DNA of 63,117 bases from Deltaproteobacteria bacterium (GCA_030646755.1 JAUSKU010000001.1:1-63117), one strand, 5' to 3'; counted from the first letter of the stretch, positions 1-8,659 are shown. Translations and numbers: made by a program. Notes: generated by a model from the letters alone, not told the origin.

Positions 1-88
1 CCCCACCCTAACCCTCCCCCGTCAAGGGGGAGGGAACTCTGGTAAATCTCCCCTCCCCTGGCGGGAGGGGATTGAGGGGAGGGGGAAC
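1..88. repeat. Family B GC-rich hairpin repeat
   Basis: Two successive inverted repeats of C-rich and G-rich arms (CCCTCCCCC...GGGGGAGGG, then CCCCTCCCC...GGGGAGGGG). Related copies lie at 5262-5367 between genes and, translated in frame, inside mutL, the iron-sulfur membrane protein and the FTR1 gene. Here it is intergenic, downstream of pilQ. Confidence 0.7.
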
Positions 89-119
89 GTCTTATACTCC
101 TAAGTGAACAGTGTTACCT

Positions 120-155
120 TTAGGCCTGTTAACATGGCTAAAGCCATGTTTCTAC
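120..155. repeat. Family E palindromic repeat
   Basis: Contains AGGCCTGTT, then the palindrome ACATGGCTAAAGCCATGT and GTTTCTAC. The same blocks recur at 1401-1450 inside the start of pilQ, so pilQ is flanked by one copy and invaded by another. Confidence 0.7.
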
Positions 156-176
156 ATAAATCCTTAACTCCTTAAA

Positions 177-1490
177 TCAGATTTGCTCCCTGATTATCCT
201 CGGGGTAATGAAAATAAGCAGTTCCTCGTTTTCATCCGCCCTGGTCTTTGATTTAAACAGCCACCCCAATATCGGTATCCTGGAAATGAAAGGGACGGCG
301 CCTTCCGACACGCTGTTGGAAGTCTTGTATAATCCGCCGATAACAGTGGTCTCACCATCCTTCACAAGGACTGTTGTATTTGCATTTTTTGTTATTACCC
401 CTGGTATACCGTCAACCAGCCTGGTGAAATCAGGTTCGTCCCTCGACGCCTCAATGGTCAGCAGGATATGGTCGTCGGCCGATATCTGCGGAGTGACCGT
501 AAGGCTTGTCTCGGCACGCACCTCTTCGGACTGGTAAGTAGTGGCGGCCCCTCCAACGATAGTTGATTTTACCTTGTATCTTACGCCGCTGCTTACCTTT
601 GCCGGTTTATTATTTACTGTAGTCACCTTGGGAGACGATACTATCTTCACCTGTCCGGTAGTCTCGGCTGCGGAAAGCTGGATGTCAAGGACAAGATTCC
701 TGTTGATGCTCCCTATGGAAAGCCCAAGTCCTGAAGTCGGATTGTTAGCGGGGAGGTTGACGGCGAAGCTGTTCCCGCTGGGTGAAATTCCCAAAGATGC
801 TCCGCCTGTTACACTGTTGCTGTCCGCGGAATATCTGCCCCCCCATTGGATGCCAAGGCTTCTCGAAAAGTTGTTGCTGGCCTCTATTATCCTGGCCTCT
901 ATTAGTACCTGAGGAGTCATTGAGTCCAACCTTGCGATCAGCTTCTTGGCGTCCTCTATGCTGTTTTTTACATCCTTAATGATAAAAGAATTGGTCCTCG
1001 AATCCGCAGTAACGGTCCCCTTTGGACTCAGGACTCCCTTGACCTGGTTTACAAGGTCGGACGCCTTGGCATAGTTTACCGTAATCACCTCAGTCATAAG
1101 GTCTTCGGCAGCCATTTCAACCTCTGACAGCTTGACTATCCTGATCACGCCCTTTTCCGATACATAACCGAACCCGTATGATTTAAGTATAATCTCAAGG
1201 GCATCGTTCAGGGTCATATTGTCAAGACTGAGCGTTATCTTCCCGCTTACGGTATCCGGGATGATAATGTTCCTGCCACTCTCCCGGGCCAGGACCTTGA
1301 TGACGTTCTTTATGTCCTCGTCTCTGAACTCCAGCGAGAAGAGGCGTTCCTGTTCCTGGGCATGGACGACATTAGCAAGGAATGTGAATAGCATAAAGAC
1401 GTAGAAACATGGCTTTAGCCATGTCAACAGGCCTGAAGGCCTGTTTCTACCGACCCCTGACCACTGACCACTGATCACTGTTTTTCTCAT
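177..1490 (-). CDS. pilQ: Type IV pilus secretin PilQ (short form)
   Basis: Outer-membrane secretin that forms the pore through which the type IV pilus passes. The mature part begins near residue 45 after a signal peptide ending VVHAQ. An STN/secretin N-terminal module (residues about 50-110) and a secretin N0/N1-like domain (about 130-190) precede the C-terminal secretin barrel domain with the VPFISRIPILGWLF region near the end. At 437 aa it is much shorter than typical PilQ and shows no AMIN domains. The start codon overlaps the pilP stop as ATGA. Residues 4-30 are encoded by two dispersed repeats (1451-1480 and 1401-1450), so the N-region of the signal peptide is repeat-derived. Last gene of the pil operon. 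Confidence 0.93.
   Translation of the reverse strand: MRKTVISGQWSGVGRNRPSGLLTWLKPCFYVFMLFTFLANVVHAQEQERLFSLEFRDEDIKNVIKVLARESGRNIIIPDTVSGKITLSLDNMTLNDALEIILKSYGFGYVSEKGVIRIVKLSEVEMAAEDLMTEVITVNYAKASDLVNQVKGVLSPKGTVTADSRTNSFIIKDVKNSIEDAKKLIARLDSMTPQVLIEARIIEASNNFSRSLGIQWGGRYSADSNSVTGGASLGISPSGNSFAVNLPANNPTSGLGLSIGSINRNLVLDIQLSAAETTGQVKIVSSPKVTTVNNKPAKVSSGVRYKVKSTIVGGAATTYQSEEVRAETSLTVTPQISADDHILLTIEASRDEPDFTRLVDGIPGVITKNANTTVLVKDGETTVIGGLYKTSNSVSEGAVPFISRIPILGWLFKSKTRADENEELLIFITPRIIREQI
1401..1450. repeat. Family E repeat inside pilQ
   Basis: A 50-bp element bounded by GTAGAAAC and its complement GTTTCTAC, with the internal palindromes ACATGGCTTTAGCCATGT and CAGGCCTGAAGGCCTG. It encodes roughly residues 14-30 of PilQ. 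A second copy lies at 120-155. Confidence 0.75.
1451..1480 (-). repeat. Family A 8-bp-unit repeat inside pilQ
   Basis: Reiterations of GGTCAGTG (read on the minus strand) encoding residues 4-14 of PilQ (VISGQWSGVG). Matching copies are at 35821-35850 (miaA), 36644-36670 (mutL) and 48671-48736 (intergenic). Confidence 0.8.
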
Positions 1491-1810
1491 TTCTTTATCT
1501 CCAGACTAAAGCTCTTCTTTTTGTTTTTGAGTATAACATGCGTCCTTTTTATTTCAACAATTTTAAACCCTTCGATCTCGTCCCCCTCATGGATGCCTTT
1601 ACCGTTTATTATTGCCAGCGAATGGCCTTCGCTGTACAGGACGGCAGACAACAAAAGGGGCGGAGCCTCCTCGTCAAGAATCTCAGCGTGCAACTGAGGA
1701 GGGACAAACGGGTCCTTTTTCCATATCCTGGCCCTCACATCAGGGCGCGTCTCCTGGCCAAAGGCGTTGGTTGCACTCAGGAATAGTATCAGCAATAGAA
1801 GGTATCTCAT
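1487..1810 (-). CDS. pilP: Type IV pilus lipoprotein-like PilP
   Basis: Periplasmic protein linking the inner-membrane PilMNO complex to the PilQ secretin. It is 107 aa with an N-terminal signal sequence ending near NAFGQ. There is no obvious lipobox cysteine, so it is probably a cleaved or anchored periplasmic protein. The C-terminal beta domain (LLSAVLYSEGHSLAIINGK...GDEIEGFKIVEI) matches the PilP/GspC homology region. ATGA overlaps join it to pilO upstream and pilQ downstream. Confidence 0.85.
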   Translation of the reverse strand: MRYLLLLILFLSATNAFGQETRPDVRARIWKKDPFVPPQLHAEILDEEAPPLLLSAVLYSEGHSLAIINGKGIHEGDEIEGFKIVEIKRTHVILKNKKKSFSLEIKK

Positions 1811-2382
1811 ACAGGTCCTTCCTTTGTCAGATAAACACTGATATCCAGTCTCACGGAAAGCTTGTTTTTCTCTTCCTTTACCATAGAAGCATTTTCGACA
1901 TTTAGCATCCTCTTCGAACCCTCAAGGCTTGTCAGGTATGCTCCTATGGAAGGGAAATCGCCCCGAAAATGCAGTGCCATCGGCAATCTCAGGTAATCTT
2001 TTTTGTCTTCAAGAGGTGAGGTCTGGACAGAGAGGAGGGTCACTCCCGAATGGGATAAAGAGAGCTCTCTCAATATATCTGATACCTCTTCCTCAGGCCT
2101 GGGCTGTTCTTCTGAAAACGGATATATAGTCTTCATCTTCTCATATTCACTGTTCAGGTCCTGGAGCCTCTTGATTTCCCTATCGTAATCCCCGGCAGAT
2201 GCCTGAACTGTGGCGAGCCGCTCCATATCGCTCCTGATATTTCTTATTGCAGACGCAGAGGGGGCATATAACCATAGATAAAAGACACCCCCTGTGGCCG
2301 CCCAAATTGCCAGAAACACAAGGAATTCGTTCAGCAGCTTGAACCTGTTTAAACTAAACCTATATTTCGAAAGGTACATCAC
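1807..2382 (-). CDS. pilO: Type IV pilus inner-membrane protein PilO
   Basis: Bitopic inner-membrane protein of the pilus alignment complex that pairs with PilN. It is 191 aa, with a short cytoplasmic N-terminus, one membrane segment at about residues 18-38, a periplasmic coiled coil (about 40-75) and an alpha/beta domain. Identity rests on topology and its place between pilN and pilP. 4-nt overlaps on both sides. Confidence 0.87.
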   Translation of the reverse strand: MMYLSKYRFSLNRFKLLNEFLVFLAIWAATGGVFYLWLYAPSASAIRNIRSDMERLATVQASAGDYDREIKRLQDLNSEYEKMKTIYPFSEEQPRPEEEVSDILRELSLSHSGVTLLSVQTSPLEDKKDYLRLPMALHFRGDFPSIGAYLTSLEGSKRMLNVENASMVKEEKNKLSVRLDISVYLTKEGPV

Positions 2383-2960
2383 CTTCCCTCACTCCCGAAT
2401 GTAATTTCAAAAGAGTATGCCTCTCGACCCTGATAATCGGTATTCTGTGCCGATACAAGGGCCACACTCCCAAAATGCGGAGAACTGTCTACCGCCGACA
2501 TAAAATCACTGATAAGGCCGCTACTGAGGGCCATGCCGTTGATCTTGATCCTTTTGACCTTTCCGTCGCCTTTCGCCTCATCGGCAGAAGAAATACCCGT
2601 CATCCACACCCCATAAGGAGTTATATTTGCTATCTCATACAGATATTCGGACCACAGTATCCTGCCGGAAGAAAGGGTCTTGACAAGTGATATCCTCTTC
2701 TCCATCTCTTTCTTCTTTGAGTCTGTCAGATTTATCTTGTCAATGACCTCTTTATATTTCGCATTCTGGGCGGGCAGAGTCATCCTTTGCTGGGCCGTTT
2801 CCATCCTGGATCGCAAGGTTTTAACGGTGGCCCCCTGGTTCAGTGTTATTAGACAAAGGACTATGATATAGACTATTGTTGAACTGAAAGCGATAAAATA
2901 AAAGCCCCTTTTATTGACGGGCCTTAGTTCTTCTGGCAATAGATTTATCCGCCTTATCAC
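2379..2960 (-). CDS. pilN: Type IV pilus inner-membrane protein PilN
   Basis: The 193-aa protein starts with the conserved PilN motif (IRRINLLPEELRP) that binds the PilM groove in characterised systems. A single membrane helix follows (about residues 22-42), then a coiled coil and a periplasmic alpha/beta domain. It overlaps pilM and pilO by 4 nt each. Confidence 0.92.
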   Translation of the reverse strand: MIRRINLLPEELRPVNKRGFYFIAFSSTIVYIIVLCLITLNQGATVKTLRSRMETAQQRMTLPAQNAKYKEVIDKINLTDSKKKEMEKRISLVKTLSSGRILWSEYLYEIANITPYGVWMTGISSADEAKGDGKVKRIKINGMALSSGLISDFMSAVDSSPHFGSVALVSAQNTDYQGREAYSFEITFGSEGR

Positions 2961-4159
2961 TCCCCTTCTCTCCTCAGCGCAAGACCGAACGCCTCTACCA
3001 GCAGCGGGGAGAGGTCCGGCAGTTTGGCGCTGTCTAACAGTTCCTTGCTGACGGCAACTCCTCTCGTTATATCGTAAACCGCTGTCGGAATCCCTATGCT
3101 GTCCCCGATAAGCCTGTCAATCCCTTTTATTTTCGCACAACCTCCGGAAATCAGAACGCCGTCTATTTCTCCCTCCCTTTTTTGGGCCTTATAGTATATA
3201 AAAGATCTTCTGACTTCCATTGTCATACCTTCAATAAAGGAGGCTATGGCCTTCTGGACGGAGGACTGTGCCTCATCAGGAGAAGATGCATACTGGACCT
3301 TCTTGTCCTCGGCAGCCTGGAAATCGATATGTTCTTCGTCCTGGATAGACCTCGTTATATCGTTCCCGGCCAACGGGATAAAGCGTATAAACCTGACAGA
3401 GCCGCTGGATAGAATGGACAATGTCGTCTTCGAGGCACCGATGTCCAGGATTGCATACCTCTTCTCTTTTTCCCACCCATAATTATAATCAAAGGCCGAA
3501 AGGAGGGCCATAGGGCCGACGTCCAGGGCGGCTGGGATAAGTGATGCATCTTTCAGGAGCTTGACATGATGGAGAACCTCGTCCCTCCTGACAGCAAAGG
3601 CAAGGATCGAAAGCTTTTTCTTACCGTCTTCCACCGTCTCGTTATTTATGATGTAATCAATAACGGTATCTTCCTGAGAATCCATAACCTTCTTTATCTC
3701 CCACCTGACTGCCTCTTTCAGGTCGGCATCCGGCATTGCCGGCAATATCATTTCCGTGAAGATCATAGACTTGGAGACGAGCAAGGAGGAAACCTTCTCA
3801 TTCCTGATCCCATACTGCCGAAGGAGCCGCTTCAGTCCATCAATTGTTTCGTCTTCGCCGGCCTCATGGCCAAGCTTAACGTATCCGGCATCTACCAGGA
3901 GGTATGACTTTCCTTCTTCGCTTAGCTTCACAAATTTTATGGAAGTTGATCCGATATCGAGACCTGTGAGATTTTTCCTTGAAAATATTCCGAAGAACCG
4001 TTCTGAAATGGATTTATTTGTAGTTTGGGGATAGTTGGACGGCAGGTCAGGCGATACGGCCGGGAAGCTTGGGAATGCCGTCTGTTTTTGGTCCCCTTGA
4101 GGACCGGGCGTCGCCCTCTCATATTCGAGTTTTCTCAGGGCATCATGTATTATGCTCAT
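2957..4159 (-). CDS. pilM: PilM ATPase-like protein with GspB/ExeB-type N-terminus
   Basis: Cytoplasmic actin-like (ASKHA fold) protein that recruits PilN. The nucleotide-binding core starts at GLDIGSTSIK (residues 66-75) and continues with ILDIGASKTTLSIL and LISGGCAKIKGI. Before the core lie about 60 extra residues beginning MSIIHDALRKLEYER, which resembles the N-terminal motif of GspB/ExeB-type proteins (MSxILDALxKxExER), followed by a Pro/Ser-rich linker. The upstream gene is an ExeA-type ATPase, whose usual partner is ExeB, so this looks like an ExeB-type docking segment fused to PilM. ATGA overlaps on both sides. Confidence 0.9.
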   Translation of the reverse strand: MSIIHDALRKLEYERATPGPQGDQKQTAFPSFPAVSPDLPSNYPQTTNKSISERFFGIFSRKNLTGLDIGSTSIKFVKLSEEGKSYLLVDAGYVKLGHEAGEDETIDGLKRLLRQYGIRNEKVSSLLVSKSMIFTEMILPAMPDADLKEAVRWEIKKVMDSQEDTVIDYIINNETVEDGKKKLSILAFAVRRDEVLHHVKLLKDASLIPAALDVGPMALLSAFDYNYGWEKEKRYAILDIGASKTTLSILSSGSVRFIRFIPLAGNDITRSIQDEEHIDFQAAEDKKVQYASSPDEAQSSVQKAIASFIEGMTMEVRRSFIYYKAQKREGEIDGVLISGGCAKIKGIDRLIGDSIGIPTAVYDITRGVAVSKELLDSAKLPDLSPLLVEAFGLALRREGE

Positions 4160-5031
4160 AAAACAGTACCTCTACGCCTGAAAATTCCCAGGAGTCTGTG
4201 GAAACCCCAGGTATTATGCACAGATGACTTATAGCCTTCAATGTCCTTTATCGCCTTCAAGACCATTTCCTTGTCTACAACCTTTTTATTTTCAACATAC
4301 GCCGCCGTCAGTACCCTGTCACAAAGGACATTTATGAGCCTCGGATAACCTTTGGTGTGCCTGAATACCCTATCAGCTGCTCCGTTTGTAAATGTGAGAA
4401 AACCTTCGGGGCACCCGGCCACCTTCAACCTGTGAAGGATATAATCAAATGTCTCCTCACAGTCCAGCGGATTCAGGTGATACCTGACGACAATCCTCTG
4501 GTTCAACTGCTTCAGCTCCTTGTTCTCCAGCTTTTCCCTGAGTTCCGGCTGACCCATGAAGACTATCTGGATGAGTTTTTCTCTCTCTGTCTCAAGGTTT
4601 GACAGGAGCCTGACCATCTCCAACGCCTTGATGGAAAGGTGTTGAGACTCATCAATGATAACAACGGCGTTCCTCCCCGCCTCTCTCCTCTCCAAAAGGA
4701 AGCGGTTCAGAGTATCTATCTTTTCCTTTATTGAACGGCCTGAAGTGAGCCCGAAGTCGTCTACTATTGCTGTGAGAAGCCCACCCTCCGTAAGGGACGG
4801 GTTAAGGATCAGGGCAGAATCAATATCTTTCAGCCTGTTAAGCAGCTCCCTGCAAATGGTTGTCTTTCCAGTTCCAATCTCACCAGTTATAAGGATAAAC
4901 CCTTTTCTCTTATTGATTCCGTAAGAAAGGCTCGCCAGCGCCTCCTCATGCTTCTTGCTTAAGAAAAGAAACCTGGGGTTCGGCGTCATGCCGAAGGGCT
5001 CCTCTTTCATGTTAAAAAAGGACTCATACAT
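4156..5031 (-). CDS. ExeA/GspA-type AAA ATPase
   Basis: 291-aa ATPase of the ExeA/MshM family. It opens with the family signature (YESFFNMKEEPFGMTPNPRF), then Walker A GEIGTGKT at residues 50-57 and Walker B IIDESQ at about 125-130. ExeA with ExeB drives secretin assembly in type II secretion, and MshM-like proteins act in pilus systems. Directly upstream of pilM (4-nt overlap) it probably helps assemble or position PilQ. It starts 15 nt after tatA. Confidence 0.88.
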   Translation of the reverse strand: MYESFFNMKEEPFGMTPNPRFLFLSKKHEEALASLSYGINKRKGFILITGEIGTGKTTICRELLNRLKDIDSALILNPSLTEGGLLTAIVDDFGLTSGRSIKEKIDTLNRFLLERREAGRNAVVIIDESQHLSIKALEMVRLLSNLETEREKLIQIVFMGQPELREKLENKELKQLNQRIVVRYHLNPLDCEETFDYILHRLKVAGCPEGFLTFTNGAADRVFRHTKGYPRLINVLCDRVLTAAYVENKKVVDKEMVLKAIKDIEGYKSSVHNTWGFHRLLGIFRRRGTVL

Positions 5032-5046
5032 AGTTATTCAACAATA

Positions 5047-5232
5047 TTACACAGACGCTGGTTTTTCTGACTCAAGCTTCTTCTTCTCCTCGTCTTCACC
5101 CTCTGAAGCCTTTTTGAAGCTCTTTATGGCCTTACCGAGTCCGGAACCAAGCTCAGGCAGCTTCCCTGGGCCAAAGAATATCAGGGCCACGACAAGGATG
5201 ATTATCAATTCCGGCATCCCGAGTCCGAACAT
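5047..5232 (-). CDS. tatA: Twin-arginine translocase subunit TatA
   Basis: 61-aa protein with one N-terminal membrane helix ([22 protein letters not shown], described here as residues 8-29), the [10 protein letters not shown] hinge motif, an amphipathic helix ([12 protein letters not shown]) and a charged tail: the full TatA layout. No tatC is seen nearby, so it must be encoded elsewhere. Probably co-transcribed with the pilus genes downstream. Confidence 0.93.
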   Translation of the reverse strand: MFGLGMPELIIILVVALIFFGPGKLPELGSGLGKAIKSFKKASEGEDEEKKKLESEKPASV

Positions 5233-5261
5233 AAAATCACCTCCCTCTCTTTTCTTCCCTC

Positions 5262-5367
5262 CCCATTGACGGGGTTTATGCCCGGATGGGTAGAGGGTCA
5301 GGGTGGGGGTGAAATCGTCAGTGTTTCCCCCTCCCCTTCATCCCCTCCCACCAGGAGAGGGGAGATT
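5262..5367. repeat. Family B repeat between glpX and tatA
   Basis: Intergenic copy with the blocks GACGGGGTTTATGCCCGG, GGGTAGAGGGTCAGGG and CCCCTCCC...GGAGAGGGG. The same blocks occur in the mutL insert at 36441-36548, which helps define the element. It fills most of the gap upstream of tatA. Confidence 0.7.
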
Positions 5368-5372
5368 ATTGG

Positions 5373-6332
5373 CTAGTACGCCGGCTTATAGTCAAAATGA
5401 TGCGTTGCTGTAATGTAACGCACGGTTCTGGTCTTCGAACGCATGACAACAGAATGGGTCTCTGCACCACCTCCGAAAAACCTTACCCCTCTGAGGTAGT
5501 CGCCGTCCGTCACTCCTGTGGCTGCGAACATGACGTCTCCGGCAGCCAGGTCTTCGATGCCATAAACCCTGTTTATGTCAGGGATACCCATCTTCTTGGC
5601 CCTTTCTATCTCTTCGTTGTTCCTGAACCTTAATATTCCCTGCATGTCGCCGCCGACACACTTCATGGCCGCAGCCGCTATCACACCCTCAGGCGCCCCT
5701 CCTATGCCCATGAGGACGTCAACACCGCTGCCTTCTTTGGCCGTAGCGATGGCAGCCGAGACATCCCCGTCTGGGATCAGCTTGATCCTCGCTCCTGCGG
5801 CCCTGACCTCATCTATCAGCTTCTGGTGCCTTGGCCTGTTGAGGATGACCACCGTCATGTCTTCCACATAGATCCTCAGCGCCTTTGCAATGTTTTTCAG
5901 GTTTTCCGTCGGGGTCTTGGTAATATCTATCGCCCCCTTGGCCCTGGGCCCCACCGCTATTTTTTCCATGTATGTGTCAGGGGCATGCAGGAAGTTCCCT
6001 TTGCTCGCTATGGCAATGACGGAGAGGGCATTAGGTCCCCCGGTTGCCGTTAATGTTGTCCCTTCGAGGGGATCGAGGGCTATATCTATCTCTGCCCCAA
6101 GCTGGCAGGCATTTCCGACCTTCTCGCCTATATAGAGCATGGGGGCCTCGTCTCTCTCACCCTCACCAATCACCACGGTGCCGCACATATTCATTGAGTT
6201 AAGGGCGTTCCTCATGGAATCAACGGCTGCCTGGTCAGCAGCATGTTCGTCACCCCTTCCCATAAGCCTCGCACTGGAAAGGGCAGCGGCCTCAGTAACC
6301 CTGACGACCTCAAGGGCAAGATTTCTCTCCAT
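5373..6332 (-). CDS. glpX: Class II fructose-1,6-bisphosphatase
   Basis: Hydrolyses fructose 1,6-bisphosphate to fructose 6-phosphate in gluconeogenesis. It is 319 aa, the normal GlpX length. Visible motifs are the metal/phosphate site VIGEGERDEAPML, the LDPLEGTT loop and MGIGGAPEG. A good Shine-Dalgarno (AAAGGAGG) lies just before the ATG at 6332. Confidence 0.95.
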   Translation of the reverse strand: MERNLALEVVRVTEAAALSSARLMGRGDEHAADQAAVDSMRNALNSMNMCGTVVIGEGERDEAPMLYIGEKVGNACQLGAEIDIALDPLEGTTLTATGGPNALSVIAIASKGNFLHAPDTYMEKIAVGPRAKGAIDITKTPTENLKNIAKALRIYVEDMTVVILNRPRHQKLIDEVRAAGARIKLIPDGDVSAAIATAKEGSGVDVLMGIGGAPEGVIAAAAMKCVGGDMQGILRFRNNEEIERAKKMGIPDINRVYGIEDLAAGDVMFAATGVTDGDYLRGVRFFGGGAETHSVVMRSKTRTVRYITATHHFDYKPAY

Positions 6333-6342
6333 TATTGAACCT

Positions 6343-6429
6343 CCTTTATTTAATGATAAGGATGAGGGTTGAGGGATGAATTAAAAATCGTTTTGCCTTT
6401 ATTCATCCTTCATCCTTCCGCCCTCAGCC
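6343..6429. repeat. Inverted repeat between apgM and glpX
   Basis: Left arm AGGATGAGGGTTGAGGGATG (6357-6376) and right arm with CATCCTTCATCCTTCCGCC and CCTCAGCCC enclose an A/T-rich loop. The right arm extends into the last codons of the ApgM-like gene. It could end transcription of thrC-apgM before glpX. Confidence 0.5.
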
Positions 6430-7602
6430 CTTCTCTGTCATCATCTCCATCAGCTTAAAACCGTCATTTACAAAGAGGCCTGTCCCGCCTGCCGTGTCCT
6501 CATCGAACGTTTTGATCCCTGAATCCTTTGTCTTTGTAGAATCATAAAAGACAAATGGGACAGGGTCTGCGGTATGTGTCTTTAAAGAGACGGGTGTAGG
6601 GTGGTCTGGAAGAACCAGGAGCCTGAAATCTCCAAGCTTTCCGGCACCCTTCAAAACCGTCCCGACCACAAACTCATCAAACTCCTCGATTGCCCTTATC
6701 TTTTCCTTAAGCATCCCATTGTGGGCCGCCTCATCAGGGGCCTCCACATGGACATAGACAAAGTCCTTTATCTCCAGAGACCTGAGGGCATAATCCGCCT
6801 TCCCCTTATAGTTGGTGTCTATCCAGCCTGTCGCCCCTGGGACATTAATAACATCAAGGCCGGCATAGATACCTATCCCCTTCATCAGGTCTACCGCCGA
6901 TATGACAGAGCCTTCAAGGCCGAACTTTTCCCTGTAGGTCTGCATGGATGGCGCCTTCCCCTGTCCCCACAGCCAGATGGAGTTAGCGGCAGGATTTATG
7001 GAATTGTTAGCTAAAAGTCTCTGAGAATCGGTCATAAGCTTAATAATCTTCTCCTGGCCGTTACCGAAAGGAAGAAACGGAGATACTTCCTTCCCCGTTA
7101 TATCATGAGGAGGGGTTGTCTTAACCCTTTCATTTCCCCCCTTCCAGACCAAGAGGTGCCTGTAGCTCACACCAGGATAGAACTTGAACTCATCGGAATT
7201 CAGTTCGGCGCCAAGGTGCTGAATAATCTTAGTTGCCTGCTCGGTCTTTATATGGCCTGCACTGAAATCTTTCATATACAGGCCGTCGGGGCCACTTTCA
7301 AGGGTCACCAGGTTGCATCTTATAGCGACATCGTCCTTGTGCAATGAAACACCGATGCTTGCGGCCTCAAGGGGGGCCCTCCCTGTATAGCACTCTACTG
7401 GATTATAACCGAAGACTGAGAGGTTAGCCACATCGCTTCCTGGAGGGAAACCGTCCGGGACGGTCTTTGCCAGCCCAACCCTTCCCTGGCCCGCCAGGTA
7501 ATCCATATTGGGAGTCTTGGCAACCTGCAATGGGGTCTTACCACCAAGCTCATCCATAGGGTAATCCGACATCCCGTCACCAAGTAAAATTATGTATTTC
7601 AT
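6424..7602 (-). CDS. ApgM-type phosphomutase / proposed homoserine kinase
   Basis: Member of the alkaline phosphatase-like superfamily of cofactor-independent phosphoglycerate mutases (392 aa). It has the N-terminal metal motif ILLGDGMSDYP, the catalytic-serine region PPGSDVANLSVFGY, and the metal ligands HVEAPDEAAHNG and LPDHPTP. A subgroup next to thrC in genomes without a classical thrB is modelled as a proposed homoserine kinase (TIGR02535). Here thrC ends 1 nt before this start codon, which supports that role. Glycolytic mutase activity is the alternative. Confidence 0.85.
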   Translation of the reverse strand: MKYIILLGDGMSDYPMDELGGKTPLQVAKTPNMDYLAGQGRVGLAKTVPDGFPPGSDVANLSVFGYNPVECYTGRAPLEAASIGVSLHKDDVAIRCNLVTLESGPDGLYMKDFSAGHIKTEQATKIIQHLGAELNSDEFKFYPGVSYRHLLVWKGGNERVKTTPPHDITGKEVSPFLPFGNGQEKIIKLMTDSQRLLANNSINPAANSIWLWGQGKAPSMQTYREKFGLEGSVISAVDLMKGIGIYAGLDVINVPGATGWIDTNYKGKADYALRSLEIKDFVYVHVEAPDEAAHNGMLKEKIRAIEEFDEFVVGTVLKGAGKLGDFRLLVLPDHPTPVSLKTHTADPVPFVFYDSTKTKDSGIKTFDEDTAGGTGLFVNDGFKLMEMMTEKG

Positions 7603-7603
7603 A

Positions 7604-8659
7604 TCAGAATCCTAAGGCCTTTAGAACCGCACCCATCTCCGCCTCCACCGTAACAGGCTGCTCGGAGACCTTTATGGCATTGTCAGGGTCTTTAAGGCCA
7701 TGGCCCGTAAGGGTGCAAACTATCGAATCCCCTTCCTTAAAGACTCCCCTGGAATTCAGTTTTATAACCCCTGCGATGGATGCGGCAGATGCAGGCTCGC
7801 AGAATACACCTTCCAGGGCAGCCACCATCCTGTATGCCTTGAGTATCTCCTCGTCGGAAACCATGTCTATAACCCCGCCTGATTCATCCCTGGCTGCCTC
7901 AGCACCCTTCCAGGACGCCGGATTTCCAATCCTTATGGCGGTAGCAATGGTCTCAGGCTTTTCAATCTTGTGCCCCCTTACAATAGGAGCAGCTCCTTCG
8001 GCCTGGAATCCTATCATCTTTGGAAGGCTTTTTGAGATACCATGCTCCTTATATTCCCTGTATCCCTTCCAGTAGGCTGTAATGTTACCCGCATTGCCGA
8101 CAGGTAGGGCATGATATGCAGGCGCATACCCTAAGGCATCGCATATCTCGAAGGCTGCGGTCTTCTGTCCCTCGATCCTGTAAGGGTTAAGCGAATTTAC
8201 TAGGGTTATCGGATGGCTCTTTGAAACCTCCCTGACTATTTTAAGAGCCTCATCAAACCCCCCTCTTATCTGTACTACCTTGGCCCCGTGCATCATGGCC
8301 TGGGATAGCTTCCCAAGGGCGATCTTACCCTCCGGGATCAAGACACAGGCCCTTATACCTGCCTTGGCTGAATATGCAGCCGCTGCGGCAGATGTGTTGC
8401 CAGTTGATGCGCAGATGACTGCCTGGGATCCCTCTTCAAGTGCCCTGGAAACGGCTGCCGTCATCCCCCTGTCCTTAAAAGACCCGGTAGGATTAAGTCC
8501 CTCATATTTAAGAAAAAGCTTTATACCCGGATTAATAGCGTCCCTGAGTAGCCTGGCCTCTATAAGCGGGGTATTGCCTTCATTCAGTGATACTATAAAC
8601 CTGTCTTCCTTCAACGGCAGGTATTTCTGATACTCCTTTACAACTCCGCGCCAGGCCAT
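7604..8659 (-). CDS. thrC: Threonine synthase
   Basis: PLP enzyme converting O-phosphohomoserine to threonine. At 351 aa it is the short (archaeal/Bacillus-like) class. The PLP lysine lies in GSFKDRG (K62), with the phosphate-binding loop LPVGNAGNIT later. It is the first gene of a two-gene unit with the ApgM-like protein, giving the last two steps of threonine synthesis if that partner phosphorylates homoserine. Confidence 0.95.
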   Translation of the reverse strand: MAWRGVVKEYQKYLPLKEDRFIVSLNEGNTPLIEARLLRDAINPGIKLFLKYEGLNPTGSFKDRGMTAAVSRALEEGSQAVICASTGNTSAAAAAYSAKAGIRACVLIPEGKIALGKLSQAMMHGAKVVQIRGGFDEALKIVREVSKSHPITLVNSLNPYRIEGQKTAAFEICDALGYAPAYHALPVGNAGNITAYWKGYREYKEHGISKSLPKMIGFQAEGAAPIVRGHKIEKPETIATAIRIGNPASWKGAEAARDESGGVIDMVSDEEILKAYRMVAALEGVFCEPASAASIAGVIKLNSRGVFKEGDSIVCTLTGHGLKDPDNAIKVSEQPVTVEAEMGAVLKALGF

